DNA of 5,766 bases. Origin: Deltaproteobacteria bacterium. GTDB taxonomy: Bacteria; Desulfobacterota; Desulfarculia; Adiutricales; Adiutricaceae. The notes beneath the pieces are model-generated. The model made no database searches. It saw nothing but the letters and a program-made list of their open reading frames with translations, and was not told where the DNA came from. Below are positions 1-5,598 of the stretch, piece after piece; position 1 is the first letter of the stretch; every line of letters starts with the position of its first letter. The stretch is from NCBI GenBank assembly GCA_031279525.1, contig JAITIH010000207.1:1-5766 (forward strand). The letters run 5' to 3'. A program made the position numbers and the translations under genes.

Positions 1-233
1 GTGTTGCCGCTGGTGGGCTCGATGATGACCGTGCCGGCCCGCAAATGGCCCTTCTCCTCGGCGTCCAAAATCATGGAAAGGGCGATCCGATCTTTAACGC
101 TGCCGGCCGGGTTGAAGTACTCCAGCTTAAAGAGGAGGTCGGCCTTGACCTTGGCCAGCTTGACGAAGTTCCGAGGCCTTAGGAGCGGCGTGTTGCCGAT
201 CAAATCGGTTAAGCTGTCGACGGCGTTGCTCAT
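1..233 (-). CDS. cysK: Cysteine synthase (O-acetylserine sulfhydrylase), N-terminal part, cut by the window edge
   Basis: I translated this by hand: 77 complete codons from the ATG at 233, running off the left edge. The fold-type II PLP enzyme signature is clear: LIGNTPLL at residues 11-18, NPAGSVKDR at 41-49 with the Schiff-base lysine K47, and EPTSGN at 72-77, the loop that binds the substrate carboxylate. The family makes cysteine from O-acetylserine and sulfide in the cytoplasm; some members accept thiols. NPAGSVKDR is shared by CysK, CysM and cystathionine beta-synthase, so the exact subtype is open without the C-terminus. The ATG overlaps the TGA of the D-like gene as ATGA, and AAGGAG lies 9 nt upstream inside that gene, so translation of the two is probably coupled. 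This tight link suggests that the sulfhydrylase uses a product of the nitrogenase-like enzyme, or feeds cysteine to its Fe-S clusters. Confidence 0.93.
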   Translation of the reverse strand, partial: MSNAVDSLTDLIGNTPLLRPRNFVKLAKVKADLLFKLEYFNPAGSVKDRIALSMILDAEEKGHLRAGTVIIEPTSGN

Positions 234-1804
234 TGGACGGAACTCCTTAGGCTTTCCCCGGTGGGGGTTTCCTTGATGTTTAAGAGCGGGTCGCTCTCGT
301 ACCACTGTTGTTTGAAGGGCAAAGTCACGTTGGCCGCCACTTTCTTGGATAGATTGGTGTTTAGAAGGGCCCGGGCGGCCTTTCTGGCTAACTCGTAGGC
401 CCCGGAGTAGCCCATGTAGTTCTGCGACTGGCCGTAGAGCGGGATGGTGGGGATACCTAGGCGAACCACCCAGCCGTTGGCCCCGCCGTGGCCGACGTAA
501 AGGTCGGGTTTGAGCCTTTTAAGGTAGACGATTTCCTCGGCCGGCTGACCGGCGGCCACGGCCACCGAGGTTTCTGGGTCGTCGATGTCGTCCAGCATGG
601 GCACGGCGAAGCGATCGAAGTTGTGGGGCTTTAAGCCCAAAACCTTCATGCCCAAGGATTGGAAGAACTCGGCCGTGGTGAAGATCCGGGTCTCCCCGCC
701 GCCGACCCACAGGGATTTGCCGGCCAAGGCTTTCTTAAAGGGCTCTAAGGCCTCAAGAAGCTGGGCGGTCTCCATTTCGACGATTCTCTCGGTTTCCTCG
801 ACTAAGTTCATGGCCCGGCCGATGGCCCTTAGCCACTGGTTGGTGTTTTTTATCCCAATGGGCAGGGTGTCGATAACGTAAGGGGTGCCGAAGCGCTCCT
901 TTAAGTGGCCAATCAAGTAGTCGTCGTGAGTGGCGCAAATGCTGACGTTTAAAGCGGCCTCCCCCATGCGGGCGATTTCGTCGATGTGGCCGTACAAGGG
1001 CAAGACGTTGACCTTAAGGCCCATGGAGGTCAGAATTCGCGACAGCTCCACCTCGTCGCCGTAGCTGGTGGAGCCGACGTTCAATAGATTGACCGTCCGG
1101 GCGTTTTCCCGCCGAATCCGCTCAAGCCTTTCCGACTCGTCCACCGTGCCGGACAGGGCGGAGTCGATCCTAACGGGCGGGTCGACCAGCTTTTTCAAAA
1201 GGCCATGGTAAGCGGCGTCGTAGCCGCTGGCCACGAAGCGGCTGCGGAAGCCCTCGCAGTGGACCGGGACCAGCTTGGCCGAGACCTGGGGAGAAAGGTC
1301 GTCGACCAAAGAGTCGACGTCGTCGCCGATGATTCCCGGGACGCAGCTGTTGCCAATGACGATGACGTCGGGCCGGTATTCCTTTTCCGCGTATAAAATC
1401 GCGGCCCTTAGTTTATCTACGCCGCCGTTTATGACGTCGGCCTCGTCTAAATTCGTGTGGATCCAGACGACGTCGTTGGCGGGCTTGCCCTTAAGGGCCC
1501 GGGCGGTCTTGTTGAAGCCGGCCAAGCCAATGTTGTTGGAGGCGCAGCCTAAAGGCCCGTGGATGATGGTCACGACGTTTTGGAAGGTCCGGACGATGCC
1601 CAAGGCCAAGATCAGCTGGCAGCCGACGCCTTGGGAGAAGTAGCGGCTATTGAACTTGGCGCAGCCCTCGCCCATGGCCCTTTTCAGCGAGCGACAAGAG
1701 CCTAGGTAAGCGTTGGTGGGCTCTATCCGAACGTCGCGGGTCGGCGGTTCAGTGGCCGAGGAGTAATTGTAAATCAGGCCCTCGGTCAAGCTTTTTTCGG
1801 ACAT
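230..1804 (-). CDS. Nitrogenase component-1 family protein, NifD/NifE-like (alpha subunit type)
   Basis: 524 aa, near the usual NifD length. From memory of Azotobacter NifD, the P-cluster cysteines 62, 88 and 154 match C62 (GVGC), C87 (HGPLGC) and C154 ([11 protein letters not shown]) here. CEGFR at 183-187 matches NifD CEGFR, and C290 in the SICATHDDY segment matches cofactor ligand Cys275. VGGG at 367-370 and HNFDRF at 394-399 match later NifD landmarks. The His442 region reads [13 protein letters not shown]: no histidine, with Y457 nearest. His195 and Gln191 positions carry Y195 and V191, and Arg359 appears to be E371. [11 protein letters not shown] and the GYSGAYEL end segment look more like NifE. 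It probably pairs with the upstream K-like protein to hold Fe-S clusters and reduce a substrate other than N2; a cofactor-assembly scaffold is the alternative. ATG start with AAAGGA 7 nt upstream, 24 bp after the K-like stop. The family is sure, the function is not. Confidence 0.9.
   Translation of the reverse strand: MSEKSLTEGLIYNYSSATEPPTRDVRIEPTNAYLGSCRSLKRAMGEGCAKFNSRYFSQGVGCQLILALGIVRTFQNVVTIIHGPLGCASNNIGLAGFNKTARALKGKPANDVVWIHTNLDEADVINGGVDKLRAAILYAEKEYRPDVIVIGNSCVPGIIGDDVDSLVDDLSPQVSAKLVPVHCEGFRSRFVASGYDAAYHGLLKKLVDPPVRIDSALSGTVDESERLERIRRENARTVNLLNVGSTSYGDEVELSRILTSMGLKVNVLPLYGHIDEIARMGEAALNVSICATHDDYLIGHLKERFGTPYVIDTLPIGIKNTNQWLRAIGRAMNLVEETERIVEMETAQLLEALEPFKKALAGKSLWVGGGETRIFTTAEFFQSLGMKVLGLKPHNFDRFAVPMLDDIDDPETSVAVAAGQPAEEIVYLKRLKPDLYVGHGGANGWVVRLGIPTIPLYGQSQNYMGYSGAYELARKAARALLNTNLSKKVAANVTLPFKQQWYESDPLLNIKETPTGESLRSSVQ
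243..248 (-). promoter_or_regulatory. Ribosome binding site of cysK
   Basis: AAGGAG on the minus strand, 9 nt before the ATG at 233 and inside the 3' end of the D-like coding region. It supports this start and the reading of the ATGA overlap as a true stop/start coupling. Confidence 0.8.
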
Positions 1805-1811
1805 GGGAAAA

Positions 1812-1817
1812 TCCTTT
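1812..1817 (-). promoter_or_regulatory. Ribosome binding site of the D-like gene
   Basis: AAAGGA on the minus strand, 7 nt before the ATG at 1804, within the 24 bp gap after the K-like gene. It fixes the D-like start. The gap is too short for its own terminator and promoter, so the two genes are co-transcribed. Confidence 0.7.
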
Positions 1818-1828
1818 CGAAAGTGAGG

Positions 1829-3175
1829 TTAACGGTTGCTGACTAAGACGCTGAAAATGTCCTCGGCCAGGGTCAGGCCGCCCCGGTAGCCGGTGTAGCC
1901 CCTGCTTAAGACCGCCCGATTGGTCACCGGATAGGAAACCGGCAGCAGCATGGCCCCGGTTTTTTGGGCCACCGTCCCCTCTAGGCTGCTGCCGATGATG
2001 AAAAGGGGCGAGAGCTGGTTGTAGTACTTCTCGTTATGGTTATAGGGCCAGCTTTCCTTGATGCGCCGAAGGAGCTGACCGGTATTGGCCTCGAAGACGA
2101 GCTTGGGCTCGACGCTCGCGGTTAAAGTTTTAAACTTCTGGGCGTACTGGGCCGAGTCCTCCGGATCGTCCGGTTCCTCGTTGACCGCGACCAAATGGGG
2201 AATCCAGCCTAAGTCCTCGCTTAAAAAGCGGATGAGCGGAAAGGCGTAGTTAATGTCCGAGTAGACCACGGCGTAGCGCTGGTAGTCCAAATCCCCGTAG
2301 ATCTCCAAGAACCTTTGGAAATAACTATAGTAATAGGCCCTTTCCTCGGCGATGACCGCCTCAAGCCGGGCTTTGGGGACGCGCAAGGGCTCGGCTATTT
2401 GCCTTAAGAAAGCCTCGGTCCCGGTGTCGCCGATTGGCAGATCGACGGTCAAAGAGGGGATGGAGTGGCTCTCCTCGAAGGCCGCCGCCGCCTGCTGGCC
2501 GTGGAGGGGGGAGAAAACGAGGTTATAGGCGGCTTGCCCGTAGCCTTTGATTTTTTCCACCGTCTCCCCGTCGCCGAAGAAGGTGTTGGCTTTAAGGCCT
2601 AGTTTATTGAGGAGATAAACCAAGTTGGCGATGTTGCCCTTGTAAAAGACGTCCTGGCCCGGGGTGAAGCCCAAGAGGTTGACCGTGGCTTTGTCTTTTT
2701 TGGCCACGGGTTCTATGAAGTCGGAGGCCAAAGAGCTTATGACCGCCTCGTAGCCCTTAAAGCCGTCGCCGATGAACCCCGGCGTGCTGGCGTAAAGGAC
2801 CGGGGCCTTTTGGCCTTTAAACTGGTTGGCGACGTTGGCCGCGTTGTCGCCGATGATCTCCACCTGGCAGCCGGTGACGACGAAATAAAGGTCCCCGTCC
2901 ATGACCCTTAAGGTGGCCTCGATCTGCTCTTCTAAGCGCTCCTCGCCGCCAAAGACGATGTTGTTCTCGGCCACGGAAGTGGTCGGGGTCATGGTCCCGC
3001 TGCAGTAGCCGGGCCCTTTGTAGCCGCTGCCGAGGTTATAAGTGGCCGACAAGGTCTGGGCGCAGCCGCCGGAGGCGTGGACGATGGGGATGCAGCGGGG
3101 CAAGGACGAGATGGTCGCGATGGCCCCGCCTAGGGCGCAGGATGACTTGGCCCTTTCGATGAAATTGTTCTCCAC
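1829..3175 (-). CDS. Nitrogenase component-1 family protein, NifK-like (beta subunit type)
   Basis: 448 aa from a GTG at 3175. I prefer this start because AGGAG sits 7 nt upstream; a TTG at 3235 would add 20 residues (468 aa) but has a weaker site (AAGG, 11 nt away). Cysteines C13 (SSCALGGA), C38 (HASGGC) and C103 (VTGCQVEIIGD) have spacings of 25 and 65, close to the NifK P-cluster ligands 70, 95 and 153. SVAENNIVFGG at 67-77 matches the conserved NifK segment before the helix, and IIGDN at 107-111 matches its IGDD. All three ligands are kept, unlike NifN, so it looks like a catalytic-type beta subunit. Extra cysteines are C28 and C58. It should form a heterotetramer with the next gene's product and share a P-cluster-like Fe-S cluster at the interface; this is inferred. 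The K-like gene precedes the D-like gene, the reverse of nifDK. Confidence 0.88.
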   Translation of the reverse strand: MENNFIERAKSSCALGGAIATISSLPRCIPIVHASGGCAQTLSATYNLGSGYKGPGYCSGTMTPTTSVAENNIVFGGEERLEEQIEATLRVMDGDLYFVVTGCQVEIIGDNAANVANQFKGQKAPVLYASTPGFIGDGFKGYEAVISSLASDFIEPVAKKDKATVNLLGFTPGQDVFYKGNIANLVYLLNKLGLKANTFFGDGETVEKIKGYGQAAYNLVFSPLHGQQAAAAFEESHSIPSLTVDLPIGDTGTEAFLRQIAEPLRVPKARLEAVIAEERAYYYSYFQRFLEIYGDLDYQRYAVVYSDINYAFPLIRFLSEDLGWIPHLVAVNEEPDDPEDSAQYAQKFKTLTASVEPKLVFEANTGQLLRRIKESWPYNHNEKYYNQLSPLFIIGSSLEGTVAQKTGAMLLPVSYPVTNRAVLSRGYTGYRGGLTLAEDIFSVLVSNR

Positions 3176-3182
3176 TTTTAAG

Positions 3183-3187
3183 CTCCT
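3183..3187 (-). promoter_or_regulatory. Ribosome binding site that decides the K-like start
   Basis: AGGAG on the minus strand, 7 nt before GTG at 3175. It is the strongest Shine-Dalgarno site near this gene and favours the GTG over the in-frame TTG at 3235. The intervening 20 codons are also less GC-rich at third positions than the body of the gene. Confidence 0.7.
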
Positions 3188-3260
3188 AAATGGCGTCCGC
3201 TGAAAAAGGCGAGTAACGCCCGGTAAGTAAGCCAAAAAACCGCGGCCTTAACTAAAAAAG

Positions 3261-4349
3261 TTAATTCATACTAGTTTTATCATAAAAAGGGTTGAATTCA
3301 TTAGTATAAACTCTATTTAAATCGACTTCTTGGGTAAGTTCGTTATATTCCAATAGAAGGTCCATCCAAACGGTCACGCTTTCTTCCTTAATAATCGCGT
3401 TGGGGGCGTAATAACGCTCGGTGATGGAGTTGACGTCGGTTTTGGTCCGGCGGGCCGTGATCTCGCGGTTAAGTCGGGGATTGGCGCTGGCCCAGTTGGC
3501 GGTTTTGGCCATGGCCGCGGCGAAGCCGCGAACGACCTCCGGATGGGCTTTGATGAAATCCAAATGGAAGTAGAAGGGCGTGCCCCCGCCGCGGTTTTCC
3601 CAGATGTCGTAGTCGGAGAAGAGAACCCGAAACTCGCCGTTGTTCTCGAAATACTCCGGGGTCTTGTGCATGAGGGCCACGTCGACGTCCCCTTGCCTTA
3701 GGGCCTGCTCAATTAAAGTTTCTTTTATGATGACTTGCTCAATGGCGTTTTTTTGGTCTTTAACCCCGAATTTCCGCAAAAAGGCCAAGGGAAAGTAGCC
3801 GCTGCACCCAGTGGCGCTGGGGGAGCCGATCTTCTTTCCCATCATATCCTGGGCCGATTTAATGGGGCTGTCGATCTTGACGATGGCCACCATGTGGGGG
3901 ACGCGCTCGGTGGACTCGGTCTTTTGGGCCACGGCCATGATCTTGGCCCCGGCGGCTATGGCCGATATGGTTGTGTTGACGTGGCCGCCGGCGTTGGTGT
4001 GGATAATTCCCTTCAAGACCGAGGGAATGGTTTGGGTGGTGGGGACGGCCCCCACGTAGTTGAGCTTAATGCCGTTTTCGGCGAAGTGGCCGTTTTCCTC
4101 GGCGGCCATGAGGATTTCCGGCGAAGTCAGCTCGGCCGTGTTGGGGACTTTAATGACGAAATACCGCCGCCCGGCTTCCCAGACTTCCCCTTCCTTAAGG
4201 TCGGCGGGAGCCTCGCTCGCGTCCTTGGCGGCCTCGGCCGTGGGCGGGAGATTTTGGCCTAAGGAGACGGCGTCGCCGTCGCCGCAGGCCGCCGCCAAGC
4301 CAATGACCCCGATAAGGGCGATAAATAGGCGAATTATATTTTTTTTCAT
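3261..4349 (-). CDS. ABC transporter substrate-binding lipoprotein, NitT/TauT/SsuA-like (SBP1)
   Basis: 362 aa. A charged start (MKKN), a hydrophobic segment at 5-21 and LAAAC with lipidated C22 form a lipoprotein signal peptide; an Ala/Glu/Pro-rich linker follows to about residue 60. The two-lobed binding domain begins near 65. Family-like features are SPEI at 76-79, ENGIKL at 91-96, a GAKIMAVA strand at 134-141, SPIKSAQDMMGKKIG at 161-175 at the lobe junction, and ALRQGDVDVAL at 216-226. The array shares STxRVPHM, FSDYDxW, TPFYF, EITARRT and a C-terminal TNEFNP. The protein should capture a small solute outside the membrane and pass it to an ABC permease not seen here. The ligand is unknown; family members bind taurine, alkanesulfonates, nitrate and thiamin precursors. 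ATG at 4349 with GGA 10-12 nt upstream. It is the paralogue nearest the nitrogenase-like genes and the most divergent of the three. Confidence 0.88.
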   Translation of the reverse strand: MKKNIIRLFIALIGVIGLAAACGDGDAVSLGQNLPPTAEAAKDASEAPADLKEGEVWEAGRRYFVIKVPNTAELTSPEILMAAEENGHFAENGIKLNYVGAVPTTQTIPSVLKGIIHTNAGGHVNTTISAIAAGAKIMAVAQKTESTERVPHMVAIVKIDSPIKSAQDMMGKKIGSPSATGCSGYFPLAFLRKFGVKDQKNAIEQVIIKETLIEQALRQGDVDVALMHKTPEYFENNGEFRVLFSDYDIWENRGGGTPFYFHLDFIKAHPEVVRGFAAAMAKTANWASANPRLNREITARRTKTDVNSITERYYAPNAIIKEESVTVWMDLLLEYNELTQEVDLNRVYTNEFNPFYDKTSMN

Positions 4350-4400
4350 ACTTTAAATTTCCAATGAATTGACGTAAGCGTTCCCTTGCGATTAATGGAA

Positions 4401-4440
4401 CTTCGCTTAAGGCGTAAAAATGACTTTCGAATAAGCGAAG
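4401..4440. repeat. Inverted repeat (9 bp arms) in the gap between SBP2 and SBP1
   Basis: CTTCGCTTA at 4401-4409 and its exact reverse complement TAAGCGAAG at 4432-4440, with 22 nt between. It lies in the 126 bp gap, the largest in the window. In the minus-strand transcript it could form a 9 bp stem, perhaps protecting the SBP2 message or setting different levels of the SBP genes. No T-run follows the stem directly, so it is not a classical terminator. A dyad operator for a DNA-binding protein is also possible. The rest of the gap holds nothing else I can support apart from the SBP1 ribosome binding site. Confidence 0.5.
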
Positions 4441-4475
4441 GCCGACGTTCAGCCGAATAGCGGTCGACGGCCCAA

Positions 4476-5558
4476 TCAAGTCCCGGGCCGATAATGGGGG
4501 TTAAACTCATTGGTGTATATTTGGTCGACGGTCAGGCCAGGCTTAATCTCCCCAAAAAGCTCCAACAGCTCGATCCACACCGTGGCGTGCTCAGGCTTTA
4601 AAAGGCCGTTGGGGGTGTAATATCTCTCGTTAACGTAATTAAAGTCCGTGTTGGTGCGCCGGGCCGTGATCTCCCGGGCTCCGTCCGGGTGGTCGTTGGC
4701 CCAGTTGAGGGTCTCGGCCGTGGCCGCGACGAAGGATCGGACGACGTCCGGGCGCTCCTCTATGAATTTGGTGGCGAAATAGAACGGGGTGGCCCCGCCG
4801 TCCTCGCCCCAGACGTCGTAATCGGAGAAAACCACCCGAAACTCGTCTTTGCGAGTTATTTCCTCGGGCAGCTTGTGGGTCATGGCTAGGTCGATTTCCC
4901 CCTGCCTTAAGACTTGCTCTAGGTTTTTTTCCGGCAAGACCACCACCTCGATTTTGTTTTTGGGGTCGCTCACTCCAAATTTATTGAGCCAGGCGTAGGG
5001 GGTGTACTCGTTACAGCCGCCGATGGTCGGGATGCCGACCTTTTTGCCGATGAGGTCGACCGGCTTTTTAATGGGGCTGTTTTTAGGGACGATCCCTATC
5101 ATGTGGGGCACTCTTTGGGTGGACTCCGTTTTCCCGGCCACGGCTTTTATCTTGGCCCCGGCCGAGACGCCGGCGATGGTCCGGTTGATGTGGCTGCCGG
5201 GGCTCACGTCGATGCGCCCGGAAACCACCGCGGCCACGTACTGGGGAGTCGGCACCACCCCCACGAAATCCATCGCGATCCCGTGTTTTTGGTAAATTTT
5301 TAGATCGTCGCCAATCACGAAAATATCCGGCGAGGACGGCTCGGCCGGCATGGGCACTTTGAATTTGATCAGTTTCGTCGCCGGCTCTGAGGCCGGCGCG
5401 GCGGCCTTAGCCGCGACAGGGGCCGAGGACTCTTTGGCCTTGGCCGTCGGCGAGGGGGCTGGGTTTTCGCCGCAAGCGGCTAAGGCCAGGCCTAAAAAGG
5501 TCGCCATTATAACTAAATAAAATAAATTGCTTAAGTTGCGAAAAAATAATAATTGCAT
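4476..5558 (-). CDS. ABC transporter substrate-binding lipoprotein, NitT/TauT/SsuA-like (SBP2)
   Basis: 360 aa. The hydrophobic signal segment spans about 11-28 and ends in a canonical lipobox LAAC with C29; an Ala/Pro/Ser/Lys linker runs to about 62. The binding domain aligns with SBP1 without any gap from residue 71 to 356 (145 of 286 identical, counted by hand). It shares KTESTQRVPHM at 143-153, SPIK at 161-164, GKKVG at 171-175, FSDYDVW at 244-250, TPFYF at 257-261, EITARRT at 296-302 and TNEFNPHY at 349-356. Differences cluster in loops (for example IPTIGGCNEY against SPSATGCSGY), which suggests related but distinct ligands. ATG at 5558 with a modest AGG 8 nt upstream. The gap to the preceding SBP3 stop is 37 bp. 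The likely role is extracytoplasmic capture of a small, possibly sulfonate-like or organosulfur, solute; the ligand is inferred only from family and neighbours. Confidence 0.88.
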   Translation of the reverse strand: MQLLFFRNLSNLFYLVIMATFLGLALAACGENPAPSPTAKAKESSAPVAAKAAAPASEPATKLIKFKVPMPAEPSSPDIFVIGDDLKIYQKHGIAMDFVGVVPTPQYVAAVVSGRIDVSPGSHINRTIAGVSAGAKIKAVAGKTESTQRVPHMIGIVPKNSPIKKPVDLIGKKVGIPTIGGCNEYTPYAWLNKFGVSDPKNKIEVVVLPEKNLEQVLRQGEIDLAMTHKLPEEITRKDEFRVVFSDYDVWGEDGGATPFYFATKFIEERPDVVRSFVAATAETLNWANDHPDGAREITARRTNTDFNYVNERYYTPNGLLKPEHATVWIELLELFGEIKPGLTVDQIYTNEFNPHYRPGT

Positions 5559-5589
5559 TATATTTACCTAGATAAATTGATAAATTAAA

Positions 5590-5598
5590 ATTATATCA
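5590..5598 (-). promoter_or_regulatory. Possible extended -10 promoter element upstream of SBP2
   Basis: The minus strand reads TGATATAAT: a perfect TATAAT preceded by TGN, with the TG supplied by the TGA stop codon of SBP3. Transcription would begin near 5583 and give a leader of about 25 nt before the SBP2 ATG. There is no good -35 hexamer at the expected distance (CTCACT at 5613-5618), and the region is AT-rich, so chance is a real possibility. Confidence 0.3.

Noticed and set aside
1275..1643. 122-codon plus-strand open frame opposite the D-like gene
   Set aside because: It is a shadow of the conserved cluster-ligand region of the D-like gene, with no ribosome binding site and no recognisable domain.
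230..3175. Calling the pair NifD and NifK, true nitrogenase
   Set aside because: The His442, His195, Gln191 and Arg359 equivalents are replaced in the D-like protein and no nif accessory gene is seen, so the nitrogen-fixation name is not supported.
230..3175. Calling the pair MarD and MarK outright
   Set aside because: The sulfur context is suggestive, but gene order differs, no reductase gene is visible, and I cannot confirm family membership without a search; I left gene symbols empty.
3248..3264. Inverted repeat TTAACT-AAAAA-AGTTAA overlapping the SBP1 stop, as a terminator
   Set aside because: The stem is only 6 bp, almost all A-T, and the T-run lies in the loop, so it would not work as an intrinsic terminator; downstream genes are probably co-transcribed.
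3735..4262. 175-codon open frame on the plus strand opposite SBP1
   Set aside because: It is antisense to a clear lipoprotein gene, and its Gly/Val/Asp-rich composition is what GC-biased codons give when read in reverse.
4195..4479. 94-codon minus-strand frame across the SBP2-SBP1 gap and the start of SBP1
   Set aside because: Its second half is an Arg-rich out-of-frame reading of the SBP1 signal and linker region; the frame needs a TTG start and has no family resemblance.
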